Of a DNA stretch of 64,000 bases, positions 1 through 8,341 are shown piece by piece; position 1 is the stretch's first letter; each line of letters starts with the position of its first letter. Position numbers and translations under genes: made by a program. This DNA is from Marinitoga sp. 38H-ov (GTDB lineage Bacteria; Thermotogota; Thermotogae; Petrotogales; Petrotogaceae), in the NCBI RefSeq assembly GCF_011057715.1, contig NZ_LNGH01000002.1, positions 124,001 through 188,000 of the forward strand, written 5' to 3'. The notes under the pieces were generated by a model. The model saw only the letters and a program-made list of their open reading frames with translations, did not search any database and was not told where the DNA came from.

Positions 1-187
1 TGAAGAATTAGTAGAAAATTATACAATAATAATTGTAACTCATAATTTATCTCAAGCTATTAGAATTTCAGATTATTTATACTTTATGTATCAAGGGGAA
101 TTAATAGAACATGGTTTAACTTCTAATATAATAAAGTCACCTAAAAATCAATTAACAGAAGATTATTTAAATGGAAGAATAGGATAA
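1..187 (+). CDS. pstB: Phosphate ABC transporter ATP-binding protein, C-terminal end only
   Basis: Only the last 61 codons are in the window, read from base 2 to a TAA ending at 187; the gene begins to the left of the edge. The visible part carries the post-Walker-B histidine switch (VTHNLSQAIRISD) followed by the PstB-type tail with a 'GELIEHG' strand, typical of ABC ATPases that energise phosphate uptake. PhoU follows 12 bases later, then a two-component pair, the usual order of a pst-pho operon. Assignment to PstB rather than another ABC ATPase rests partly on that context. Confidence 0.85.
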   Translation, partial: EELVENYTIIIVTHNLSQAIRISDYLYFMYQGELIEHGLTSNIIKSPKNQLTEDYLNGRIG

Positions 188-199
188 TGGGGGGATAAA

Positions 200-862
200 A
201 TGCAAAATTTACATCATTTTGAAAACGAATTATTAATATTAAAAGCCGATATATCAAAAATGTTATCTCTTGTTTTAAATTCATTTAATCTAGCCATATT
301 ATCTCTTGAAAAAAACGATGAAATATTAGCAAAAAATGTTTTTGAATTAGATGATAAAATAGATGACATTAATAGAAAAATAGAAGATGAAGTTTATCAA
401 ATTATTGCTAGATATAATCCGTTGGCAAAAGAATTACGATATATTATAACAATGATAAAATTTTCAAATAATTTAGAAAGAATAGGGGATTTATCTTGTA
501 ATATTTCGCAAAAGGTTTTTGAATTTAACAAAATAAATTTTAATCCCTCGTTAAATGAAAAAATACTAAAAATGATTGGTATGTCTTTAGAAATGTTAAA
601 AGAAGTTTTTAAAGCTTTTAATGAAAGAAATACTAATTCAGCAATTGAAATATGGAAAAAAGATAGCATTATAGACAATTTAGAAATTGAAATAAGAAAA
701 GATATATTAAAAAATTTTAAAGATGGAATATATGATGAAAATGTTATTATACCTTTTGTATTAATTGCACGAGACATTGAAAGAATTTCAGATCATATTA
801 CAAATTTATGCGAGGAAATTGTATATATAGAAAAAGGTGAAAAAATCACAAATCTATTATAA
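200..862 (+). CDS. phoU: Phosphate-signalling protein PhoU
   Basis: The 220-residue protein has the normal PhoU length and consists of two repeated three-helix bundles. Each repeat carries the acidic metal-binding pattern: 'ERIGDLSCNI' around residue 95 in the first and 'ERISDHITNL' around residue 195 in the second. PhoU couples the Pst transporter to the sensor kinase, repressing the Pho response when phosphate is sufficient. The ATG at 200 follows a GGGGGG ribosome binding site at 5-base spacing. It sits directly between pstB and the response regulator, in one transcription unit. Confidence 0.93.
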   Translation: MQNLHHFENELLILKADISKMLSLVLNSFNLAILSLEKNDEILAKNVFELDDKIDDINRKIEDEVYQIIARYNPLAKELRYIITMIKFSNNLERIGDLSCNISQKVFEFNKINFNPSLNEKILKMIGMSLEMLKEVFKAFNERNTNSAIEIWKKDSIIDNLEIEIRKDILKNFKDGIYDENVIIPFVLIARDIERISDHITNLCEEIVYIEKGEKITNLL

Positions 863-873
863 GGAGGAAAAAT

Positions 874-1548
874 ATGCCTTCAATCTTAATAGTTGAAGAT
901 GATAAGGATATTAGAGATATTTTAAAAGCTTATTTAGAAATTGAGAAATTTGATATATTTGAATGTGAAAATATAAATTGTATGAAAAATTTAATGAATA
1001 ATAATAAATTTGATATATTATTATTAGATATTATGTTACCTGATGGTGATTCTATTGATATATTACCTTTAATAAGAGCTAAAAATAAAAACACTGGAAT
1101 AATAATTATTTCTGCTAAAAATACTGATAGAGATAAAATATATGGTATAGAAATTGGCGCTGATGATTATATTACTAAACCCTTTAATCCCCGTGAAGTA
1201 ATAGCTAGAATCAGAGCATTATTAAAAAGAATTAAAAATGAAGATGATAAATTGAAATTTGGAAATTTAGAGATTTTTTCAAATAATTATACTGTAAAAT
1301 ATAATGGTAAATTTGTTGATTTAACCGCAAAAGAATTTGAAATTTTATACCTTTTAGCAAAAAATGATGATAAAATTTATACTAGAAATGAAATAATAGA
1401 AAAAATATGGTTTGATGATGAATTTATTACTGATAGAGTAATAGATGTTCATATTAGTATGATAAGATCTAAAATTGGGAAAAATTGGATAAAAACAATT
1501 AGGAATCTCGGATACAAATTTAACAAAAATTCTGAAGTTGGTGAATAA
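874..1548 (+). CDS. OmpR/PhoB-family response regulator
   Basis: The 224-residue protein has a receiver domain in residues 1-115 with the acidic pocket (ED near 8-9), the phosphoacceptor Asp52 (LLLDIMLP) and the conserved Lys102 (DDYITKPF). A winged-helix DNA-binding domain fills residues 125-220 (LTAKEFEILYLL; the RVIDVHISMIRSKIG recognition region). It lies immediately after phoU and just before a histidine kinase, so it is probably the PhoB-like regulator of phosphate genes. The ATG follows an AAGGAGG site. The DNA target cannot be seen in this window because the operon start is off the left edge. Confidence 0.9.
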   Translation: MPSILIVEDDKDIRDILKAYLEIEKFDIFECENINCMKNLMNNNKFDILLLDIMLPDGDSIDILPLIRAKNKNTGIIIISAKNTDRDKIYGIEIGADDYITKPFNPREVIARIRALLKRIKNEDDKLKFGNLEIFSNNYTVKYNGKFVDLTAKEFEILYLLAKNDDKIYTRNEIIEKIWFDDEFITDRVIDVHISMIRSKIGKNWIKTIRNLGYKFNKNSEVGE

Positions 1549-1549
1549 A

Positions 1550-2491
1550 ATGAATTTTTTAGATTATTTAAATGAAATAATTATTGAATTAGATGGATAT
1601 AAAATAAAATATTCAAATAAAACCGCAAAAGAATACGGCTTTAAAGAAAATATTGAAATAATAAACGTTTTTACATTTAATGAAATTGATAAATTAATAT
1701 ATCATATTATAAATAAAAAAGATTATTTTATAGAAACAACAATTTATTTTTTTCAAGGTTCTAGCAAATTTTGTAAAATTATTTATTTAAGTAATGAAAA
1801 CAAAATCATCATCGAGGATAAAACTGAAAAAGAATTAATTAAAAAAGTTAAATCTGATTTTATAACATCTTTATCTCATGAATTAAGAACTCCATTGTCT
1901 ATTTTAAAGGGGAATATATATTTAATTGAAGATTTAAATAAAAATAATTTATTAATTAAGCCCATTAATAATTCTAAAAAATCATTAAATAGAATCGAAA
2001 GAATATTAGATCAATTAAGTATTCTTTATATGGCAGAATTTGATAATTATATAATAAAAAATGAATTATTAGATACAAATAAAATATATAATGAAGTTAT
2101 TTCTGATTTAGAACATAAAATAAAAGAAAAAAACATTGAGGTGATAAATAAATTAGAAGTTGAATATTTGAATGGTGATCCATTCATAATATATACTTTA
2201 CTGAGAAACTTAATATCAAATTCAATAAAATACTCTTATAAAAATTCAAAAGTTTTTGTTACTATTTCCAAAAATGAAATAATTGTTGAAGATAATGGTA
2301 TAGGAATACGGGAAAATGAAAAAAATAGAATTTTTGAAAGATTTTATAGAGGAGTAGATTCAAGAAAATATGCTAAAGGTTCTGGATTAGGATTATCAAT
2401 AGTTAAGCATTTATGTGAATTAGCGGGATATAAAATAAATTTTAAATCAGAATGGATGGTTGGAAGTCGCTTCATAATAAAAATTGCTTGA
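1550..2491 (+). CDS. Sensor histidine kinase, PhoR-like, without membrane segments
   Basis: I chose ATG 1550, one base after the regulator stop with GGTG upstream; in-frame TTG 1538 and GTG 1541 would overlap the previous gene. The product is 313 residues. About 90 N-terminal residues look like a small PAS-type sensor. They are followed by the H-box (SHELRTPLS, His about 110), an N-box (NLISNSIKYS), a G1 box (DNGIGI), an F-box (IFERFYRG) and a G2 box (GSGLGLSIV). There is no hydrophobic segment, so the kinase is probably cytoplasmic and receives its phosphate signal through PhoU and the Pst complex. The last codons form part of a terminator stem shared with the opposing gene. Confidence 0.88.
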   Translation: MNFLDYLNEIIIELDGYKIKYSNKTAKEYGFKENIEIINVFTFNEIDKLIYHIINKKDYFIETTIYFFQGSSKFCKIIYLSNENKIIIEDKTEKELIKKVKSDFITSLSHELRTPLSILKGNIYLIEDLNKNNLLIKPINNSKKSLNRIERILDQLSILYMAEFDNYIIKNELLDTNKIYNEVISDLEHKIKEKNIEVINKLEVEYLNGDPFIIYTLLRNLISNSIKYSYKNSKVFVTISKNEIIVEDNGIGIRENEKNRIFERFYRGVDSRKYAKGSGLGLSIVKHLCELAGYKINFKSEWMVGSRFIIKIA

Positions 2492-2507
2492 GATTACTCA
2501 AGCAATT
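2482..2507. terminator. Bidirectional terminator embedded in both converging coding ends
   Basis: An 11-bp perfect inverted repeat (2482-2492 with 2497-2507, 4-base loop ATTA) is flanked by an A-run on the left and T-rich sequence on the right, so it can end transcription in both directions. The two stop codons are only two bases apart (kinase TGA 2489-2491, helicase stop 2494-2496), and the stem codes for the last residues of both proteins. Confidence 0.8.
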
Positions 2508-4284
2508 TGTTAATATCAAAATCAAATATATTTTCATTTGAATAAAATAATACTTTTTTCTTTGCTCTTGTTAAAGCAACATAAAATAAATTTATTTCAT
2601 CAATTATATTTTGATGTTTAAATTTATCGTTTAAACCATTTATTATTTTATCAATATGTTTCTTAAAAGATTTTGTAAATTCCTTTATACTTTTATATTT
2701 TTCCTTTTTTATTAAATCAATAATATTTGGAAAATCATGAGTAATAATCACTTTATCCCATTCTAAACCTTTACTTGTATGTGCTGTAGTTAAATAAATT
2801 TTCCCATTATTAATGTTATATTTTTCTTCTGCAATTTTTAATAAATCAAATAATTTATTATCATATTCTTCTGCTATATTAATAGCTGATATTAATTCAT
2901 AATCTTCAAAATCTTCTGCATAATCTTTTAATTCTTCTAAATCTTTAAAATTCAAAATCCATTTTTCTTTTATTTTATCCTTATGCTTTCCTGTATTTAA
3001 ATATTTTATATAATAATATATACTTAAAGGTAATTTGAATATTTCAGTTGGTGCTCTTACCAATGTAATTTCATAATTTTTAAATTCATCTATTAATTTT
3101 ATTAAGGTAGAATTTGTTCTTGTTATATAACAAATAGTATTAAATTCATTATCATTTTCACTTTTAGATGAAATAATTTCTTTTTCTTCTCCCTTAAAAT
3201 TTCTTAAAATATAATTTGCTTTTTCTGCTATATATTTAGGAAATCTAAATGTTTCAGTTAAGTATAACACTTTCGCTTCCATTTCATTTCTAATTTTGTA
3301 CATAGCATTTATCGACCCTCTAAATGAATATATTTGTTGATGAGGATCACCAACAATAATTTTTTTTCCATTCAATTTATTAAAAATATCTAAAACTACA
3401 TCATTAGTATCTTGAGCTTCATCTAAAAGTATATAATCAAAATTAATTCTATACCTCTCTATATTCAATTGAAAATATTTTAAATAAACATTATGTGAAA
3501 CGTCCAATTTATTATCCATGTACATATTCCAAATAATATTTAATTTATCTTTTAAATATTCCTTATTTTCATCAATAAATTTTAGTTTAATGTTATTTTT
3601 TATTATTTCTTCAATTGTTTCATCCGAAATATATCTATAACTTCCATTACAAAAATCATTAAAAGCTATTCTAACTAAATCTGCAATGAATATATCTATT
3701 TCTAAAATTTTAGAAATTTCTGAAGTATTTAATTCTTTTCCAATTTTATTAAACTTCAGATCTTTTTTAACAAATTTATATGCCAATCCATGTGTAGTCA
3801 TTACTTTTATATTTTTTAAATTAGATCTTCTTATTTTATTTTCAATGTCTTTTTTTACTGAATTATTAAAAGCCAAAAATAAAAATGTTTTACTCTTTAA
3901 TGCATAAGCAATACTTAAAAGCGTAGTAGATTTTCCAGAACCAGCAAAAGCATTTATTATTAAATTATTTTCTTTTGCATTTTTTATTATATCTATTTGT
4001 TCATCAGTTAATCTAATATATTTATTATTGTTTTTATTAATGGTTTCTATAAATTTTGTATTTTTTAATTCGTCTAAATATTTATCATATACATTTGATT
4101 TTATATTTTTTTTATTTTTAAGAGAGAAATCGTAACCACAATACCAGCATTTTTTTATATTATCTTTCATTATTTCATCACATTTTGGACATTTCTTTTT
4201 TAAAAAAAATCCATCACAATTAGGACATATTTTTTCATTATTTTCAACTAATTCATTACAATTTATACATTTTTTAACAGACAA
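2494..4284 (-). CDS. UvrD/Rep-type superfamily 1 helicase with N-terminal zinc ribbons
   Basis: The 596-residue protein starts with two zinc ribbons made of four CxxC pairs in residues 6-55. It then has the SF1 helicase motifs: Walker A (AFAGSGKST), Walker B (LLDEAQD), motif III (GDPHQQIYSFRGS), motif IV (ETFRFP), motif V (TAHTSKGLEWD) and motif VI (YVALTRAKK). It is shorter than UvrD or PcrA (about 720 residues). Such stand-alone zinc-ribbon helicases are probably DNA-repair or remodelling enzymes, but the substrate is not evident. It is the last gene of a minus-strand operon, 9 bases after the cysteine desulfidase-like gene. Confidence 0.88.
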   Translation of the reverse strand: MSVKKCINCNELVENNEKICPNCDGFFLKKKCPKCDEIMKDNIKKCWYCGYDFSLKNKKNIKSNVYDKYLDELKNTKFIETINKNNNKYIRLTDEQIDIIKNAKENNLIINAFAGSGKSTTLLSIAYALKSKTFLFLAFNNSVKKDIENKIRRSNLKNIKVMTTHGLAYKFVKKDLKFNKIGKELNTSEISKILEIDIFIADLVRIAFNDFCNGSYRYISDETIEEIIKNNIKLKFIDENKEYLKDKLNIIWNMYMDNKLDVSHNVYLKYFQLNIERYRINFDYILLDEAQDTNDVVLDIFNKLNGKKIIVGDPHQQIYSFRGSINAMYKIRNEMEAKVLYLTETFRFPKYIAEKANYILRNFKGEEKEIISSKSENDNEFNTICYITRTNSTLIKLIDEFKNYEITLVRAPTEIFKLPLSIYYYIKYLNTGKHKDKIKEKWILNFKDLEELKDYAEDFEDYELISAINIAEEYDNKLFDLLKIAEEKYNINNGKIYLTTAHTSKGLEWDKVIITHDFPNIIDLIKKEKYKSIKEFTKSFKKHIDKIINGLNDKFKHQNIIDEINLFYVALTRAKKKVLFYSNENIFDFDINKLLE

Positions 4285-4293
4285 TATTTCACC

Positions 4294-5490
4294 TCAACAT
4301 TTTCCTATATAGTCTAAAACGTCTTCATCAAATTTTTTTATAGATTGTGTTAATTTACCAACTCTTTTAATAGTTTCTTCTACATCTTTCGCTGCAATAC
4401 CGTTTCCACATGGAACATTTATATTCTTTAAAGCCAATTCTGAACTTTGTAATGCTACAAATGTTCCTGTTCCAGATTTTAATGCACAACTTTTTTTTGC
4501 ACCATCACAAGTTAAACCAAAAAGAGTAGATAGTACATTATTAATTGCATGTTTTATTTGTTCTGAATTTCCACCTTTTAAATATGTAATTCCAGCGGCA
4601 ACACCAGAAGATGAAATAGTACCAGCACCACAAATTGGAGTTAATAATCCCGTATATGATTTTATATATATAGTTATTAAAACACTTAATAATATAGATT
4701 TTTTCACTAATTCATCATCATATTTTCGTCCAATTTTTATTATTGGCAGTGTAGAAGATAAACCTTGATTACCACTCCCAGCAACAGTCATAACAGGCAT
4801 TAATTCACCACTCATCCTTGCGTCAACAGCAGCCTGAACAATATTAACAGGCTCAAAATCTAAAACATGACCAAAATTCCCATCTGTTTTTAATCCTTTT
4901 TCTGCAATTTTTGTATTTAATACTATTGTTTTTTCTAATAATTCATCTACATCCTTATCATATTTATCTAAATATTCTATTATATCATCTATATTATATT
5001 TTTTTATTTCATTTAGTAATGCTCCACCAGCTTCAAAATGAACATCAAATATTTTATTTCCATTTTCTTCAATATGTACTATATTATCATGTTTTCCCTC
5101 TATTATTACATTTACATAATTTTCTCCTTTTAATGTACAATCTACTTTTAAACCTAAAAATTCTTTATCTACTTTTAAATTTATTTTTCCTAAATATTTA
5201 TGAGAGGCATCTATACACTCCTGATTTATATCTTTTAAAACTTCAAGTCCATATTTTGAATCCCCACAAACATAGGAAAGCGCTGCAGCAACTTCGAGAC
5301 CTACAAACGAAGTCCCTGGAATATTTACCTCTAATCCATTTTTATATGTGTTTTTATCAAGTATAATATTTATACTATTTAATTCACCTTTTAAATATTT
5401 TTTTGCTGTTGCAACAGCCAATGCAACTGCTATGGGTTCTGTACAACCATATGCAGGTTTTACTTGATCAAATAAAATATCTTTTAACAT
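4294..5490 (-). CDS. L-cysteine desulfidase / serine-dehydratase-alpha-like protein (UPF0597, CyuA/YhaM type)
   Basis: The protein is 398 residues. The N-terminal 'PAYGCTEPIAVALA' and the later 'TPICGAGTISSSGVAAG' and 'LTCDGAKKSCALKSGTG' segments are hallmarks of this family, in which three cysteines hold a catalytic [4Fe-4S] cluster. The glycine-rich 'VAGSGNQGLSSTLP' is also conserved. Members degrade L-cysteine to pyruvate, ammonia and sulfide; some are annotated as serine dehydratases. The neighbour is a DMT-type exporter, which could move a cysteine-related metabolite, but this link is inference. The ATG follows a GGGGG site. Confidence 0.85.
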   Translation of the reverse strand: MLKDILFDQVKPAYGCTEPIAVALAVATAKKYLKGELNSINIILDKNTYKNGLEVNIPGTSFVGLEVAAALSYVCGDSKYGLEVLKDINQECIDASHKYLGKINLKVDKEFLGLKVDCTLKGENYVNVIIEGKHDNIVHIEENGNKIFDVHFEAGGALLNEIKKYNIDDIIEYLDKYDKDVDELLEKTIVLNTKIAEKGLKTDGNFGHVLDFEPVNIVQAAVDARMSGELMPVMTVAGSGNQGLSSTLPIIKIGRKYDDELVKKSILLSVLITIYIKSYTGLLTPICGAGTISSSGVAAGITYLKGGNSEQIKHAINNVLSTLFGLTCDGAKKSCALKSGTGTFVALQSSELALKNINVPCGNGIAAKDVEETIKRVGKLTQSIKKFDEDVLDYIGKC

Positions 5491-5509
5491 TTCATTCCCC
5501 CTTTTTAAA

Positions 5510-6373
5510 TTATGATTCTACACCAGTTATATCTATTATTGGTGCCATACCAACCATTATTAAACCTAAAACCTTTAAAACATTAAAGGACTCATTCATA
5601 AATATTCCTGATAAAATCGACGCAAACAAAAGTTCCAATGGCATTATTAAAGATAAGGTATGTGACTGTAATTTCTTTAAAGCAAAAAAATTTAGTGTTA
5701 ACGGAACAAATGTTGCTAATATTGCTAAAACAAAACCTGATAATAAATATCTTCCATTTAAAGTATATATTTCATTTGTTCTTATGACAAAAATAAAATA
5801 ATAAATAAAGACACCAGTAAATGTATAAAAAACGCTTTCAAAAGGTTTCGATTCATTTTGTTTTATATATTCACTGACAGAAACTATAAATATCGCATTT
5901 ACAAAAGAACTAAACAAAACTATTAATGTACCAAAGATTATACTTTCATTATTTCCAAAAGCCCGTTCTCCCATATTTGCTATTATTACTCCAACAAAAG
6001 ATAATGCTACTGCTATTATATTTACTATATTTATTTTTCTTTTTGTTAATCTATGTTGAAAAAAAGAGACAAATATTGGATTTGTAAAATAAAGTACCGT
6101 TGCATATGCTGGATTTAAATATTGCAATCCAACAAAAAAAGCATATGCTGCTATCCCGTAATTTAAAATACCTAAAACAGAATATAACAAAAATTTTTTG
6201 AAATCAAATTTATATCCTAAAAAAATAAAAATAATTCCCGAAATAATAAACGAAAATAAAAATCTCAAAAATAATATTTGCGATGGTGATGCTCCTATAT
6301 TAAAAGAATATTTGCCTAAAATAGATGTAACAGATGAAGAAAATGCTGATAATATAGCAAATAAATAATGCAA
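5510..6373 (-). CDS. DMT-superfamily (EamA) transporter
   Basis: The 287-residue protein has ten predicted membrane helices in two EamA repeats, the usual length and layout for drug/metabolite exporters. The N-terminus 'HYLFAILSAFSSSVTSILGKYSF' and the second-repeat entry near residue 145 are typical. The substrate cannot be told from sequence. It is translated between an FAD oxidoreductase and a cysteine desulfidase-like enzyme with gaps of 9 and 19 bases, so it is operonic and may export an amino acid or related compound. Confidence 0.85.
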   Translation of the reverse strand: MHYLFAILSAFSSSVTSILGKYSFNIGASPSQILFLRFLFSFIISGIIFIFLGYKFDFKKFLLYSVLGILNYGIAAYAFFVGLQYLNPAYATVLYFTNPIFVSFFQHRLTKRKINIVNIIAVALSFVGVIIANMGERAFGNNESIIFGTLIVLFSSFVNAIFIVSVSEYIKQNESKPFESVFYTFTGVFIYYFIFVIRTNEIYTLNGRYLLSGFVLAILATFVPLTLNFFALKKLQSHTLSLIMPLELLFASILSGIFMNESFNVLKVLGLIMVGMAPIIDITGVES

Positions 6374-6382
6374 TATATCACC

Positions 6383-7837
6383 TCATTTTATATCTAATTG
6401 CTTAAAATAATTTAAATTCACTTTTTTTGGTAATATTCCTGATTTTTTACCTCTCAAAGGAATTTCATCTTCATTAATATTCAATGTTTCAGAAATTACT
6501 TTTTTAATTCTGGGGATACAGAACTCTCCTTGGCAAAAGCCCATTGTAGCTCTTGTTCTTCTTTTTATAGCATCTATAGATTTTATTGGAATTCCCCTTT
6601 TTAGTGCATCTATTATCTCTTTTTTGCTAACCATTTCACATCTACAAATAATTTGTTCATCAGAATTTAATTCTAACATATTATTTACTTCTTTATATGT
6701 CAGATCTTTTTTTATAATTATAGGTTTTCTATATGGATTAAAATCATTTTTTTCAATTAACTTTAATCCTGATTTTTTTAATATATTCAAAACCATTTTA
6801 GCAATTGCTGGTGAAGATGTCAACCCTGGAGATTCAATTCCTGCAACATTGATAAATCTTTCTTTAGATTCTTCTATTATAAAATCTCCTGTTGAAGGCG
6901 TGGGTCTAATACCAGAAAATGAAGTTAATACCTTTTTTAAGTCTATATTAGGAACAGATAGTTTTGCAGTTCTAATAATATATTTTAATGTTTCTATATC
7001 TGTATTTAAATCATATTTAGAACTTTCTTGTGCATCAGGTCCAATCATTAAATTCCCATGATATGTAGGAGTTACTAAAATACCTTTTCCTTTTTCTGTA
7101 GGAACTTGAAAAATTACTTTGTTTATTATTTCTCCGTATCCCTTATGAAAAATAATATATTGTCCTTTTCTTGGAATTATATGAAAATTTTTTATCCCAA
7201 CCATTTCCGATATCTTATCGCTAAATACTCCAGCCGCATTTATTATATACTTAGTTTCATACGAATTTTGATTAGTTATAACTATATAATAATCATTTTT
7301 CTCTTCAATTTTTATTACTTCATTTTCTAATTTTATTTCTACTCCATTATTCACTGCATTCTCCGCTAAAGCTATCGTCATTTCATACGGAGAAGTTATT
7401 CCCACATCTTTTGCTAATAAAGCTACTTTTACATCTTTATTTATATTTGGTTCAATTTTTAATATTTCATCACCATATAATATTTTCATTTCATTTTCGT
7501 TTACTCCATTATTTAAACCATTTTTATATAATTCAATTAATGTCTTTTCATCATTTTCATCAAATCCTATTACTAAAGCCCCTGTTCTTTTGAACCCAAA
7601 ATTGAGTTCTTTATTTAATTTATCATACATTCTATTTCCTTCAAAACACAATTTACCTTTTAACGTACCATATTTAGCAGCATATCCTCCATGAACAATA
7701 CCACTATTTGCTTTAGATGCGCCATTACTTACATCATCAGTTTTTTCTAACATTAAAATTTTTAAACTATATTTTGATAATTCACGTGCAATTGTACTAC
7801 CAACAACACCTGCACCTATTATAATAATATCATACAT
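6383..7837 (-). CDS. FAD-dependent oxidoreductase with C-terminal BFD-like [2Fe-2S] domain (GlpA/DAO family)
   Basis: I start at the ATG ending at 7837, which follows a GGAGGGG site; an upstream in-frame start would overlap that site. The 484-residue protein opens with a Rossmann FAD motif (IIIGAGVVGSTIAREL) and a DAO fold with 'GIVHGGYAAKYGTLKGKL' and the conserved 'GIRPTPSTGDFII'. The last 100 residues form a BFD-like domain with CRC and CQGEFC cysteine pairs. The family includes anaerobic glycerol-3-phosphate dehydrogenases and related hydroxy-acid dehydrogenases. Substrate is uncertain because no glycerol genes are adjacent. It is the first gene after the nqr operon terminator. Confidence 0.82.
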   Translation of the reverse strand: MYDIIIIGAGVVGSTIARELSKYSLKILMLEKTDDVSNGASKANSGIVHGGYAAKYGTLKGKLCFEGNRMYDKLNKELNFGFKRTGALVIGFDENDEKTLIELYKNGLNNGVNENEMKILYGDEILKIEPNINKDVKVALLAKDVGITSPYEMTIALAENAVNNGVEIKLENEVIKIEEKNDYYIVITNQNSYETKYIINAAGVFSDKISEMVGIKNFHIIPRKGQYIIFHKGYGEIINKVIFQVPTEKGKGILVTPTYHGNLMIGPDAQESSKYDLNTDIETLKYIIRTAKLSVPNIDLKKVLTSFSGIRPTPSTGDFIIEESKERFINVAGIESPGLTSSPAIAKMVLNILKKSGLKLIEKNDFNPYRKPIIIKKDLTYKEVNNMLELNSDEQIICRCEMVSKKEIIDALKRGIPIKSIDAIKRRTRATMGFCQGEFCIPRIKKVISETLNINEDEIPLRGKKSGILPKKVNLNYFKQLDIK

Positions 7838-7853
7838 ATTTCCCCTCCTATAC

Positions 7854-7878
7854 AAAAAGAGGTGGATTAACCACCTCT
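7854..7878 (-). terminator. Terminator at the end of the nqr operon
   Basis: On the minus strand a 7-bp stem (7871-7877 with 7859-7865, 5-base loop) is followed by five T residues. It overlaps the stop codon of the 150-residue gene by one base. The next gene's ribosome binding site follows within 10 bases, leaving no room for a separate promoter, so the downstream operon may rely on readthrough here. Confidence 0.8.
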
Positions 7879-8329
7879 ATAATTCAAATACTTTTTTTAA
7901 TTTTGCAGGATCAAGTCTAAAGGGTGAATCTTTCCCTTGAAAAAAATGATGCTTTTCTATTAAATGAATTGATAAATCGCTATATATTACACTTTCATTA
8001 TTTTTTAAATTAGTAACTTTTGTAACTACTTTTCTAAAAATACCATCTTCAAATGGACAAGGCAAATGACCTCTTGCTTCTCCTACTTGAACTTCCCAAT
8101 ACTCATCAACTGTTATTGGCTCTCCTAAACCTTTTTCACCTTTTTCTTTAAAATATTTCAATTTTCCAACAATAGATTCAATGGTAATATTCAACGTAGA
8201 AAGTAATTCTTCATCTTCAATTATTATATCAACTAAATTTCTATCGTCATTACCCATAAAGCCTTCTGCTGTTATAACTCCAGGTTTCATATTTTCCTGC
8301 GCCTTTTGAAATTCAGGAGTCATTTTCAT
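7877..8329 (-). CDS. Conserved protein of unknown function at the end of the nqr operon
   Basis: This 150-residue soluble protein has no signal peptide or membrane helix. It has a conserved-looking core with 'GHLPCPFEDGIFRK' (single Cys about residue 92) and a His-rich 'HLIEKHHFFQGKDSPFRLDP' near the C-terminus. I do not recognise the family. It begins 12 bases after nqrF with a GGGGGAG site and ends in the operon terminator, so it is co-transcribed with the sodium pump. It could be a cofactor, assembly or electron-acceptor partner, but this is guesswork from position. Confidence 0.75.
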   Translation of the reverse strand: MKMTPEFQKAQENMKPGVITAEGFMGNDDRNLVDIIIEDEELLSTLNITIESIVGKLKYFKEKGEKGLGEPITVDEYWEVQVGEARGHLPCPFEDGIFRKVVTKVTNLKNNESVIYSDLSIHLIEKHHFFQGKDSPFRLDPAKLKKVFEL

Positions 8330-8341
8330 ACTTCTCCCCCC

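Noticed and set aside
4911-5366. Plus-strand ORF of 151 codons opposite the cysteine desulfidase gene
   Set aside because: It is a Leu/His-rich shadow of a clear coding gene, typical of AT-rich DNA, with no ribosome binding site.
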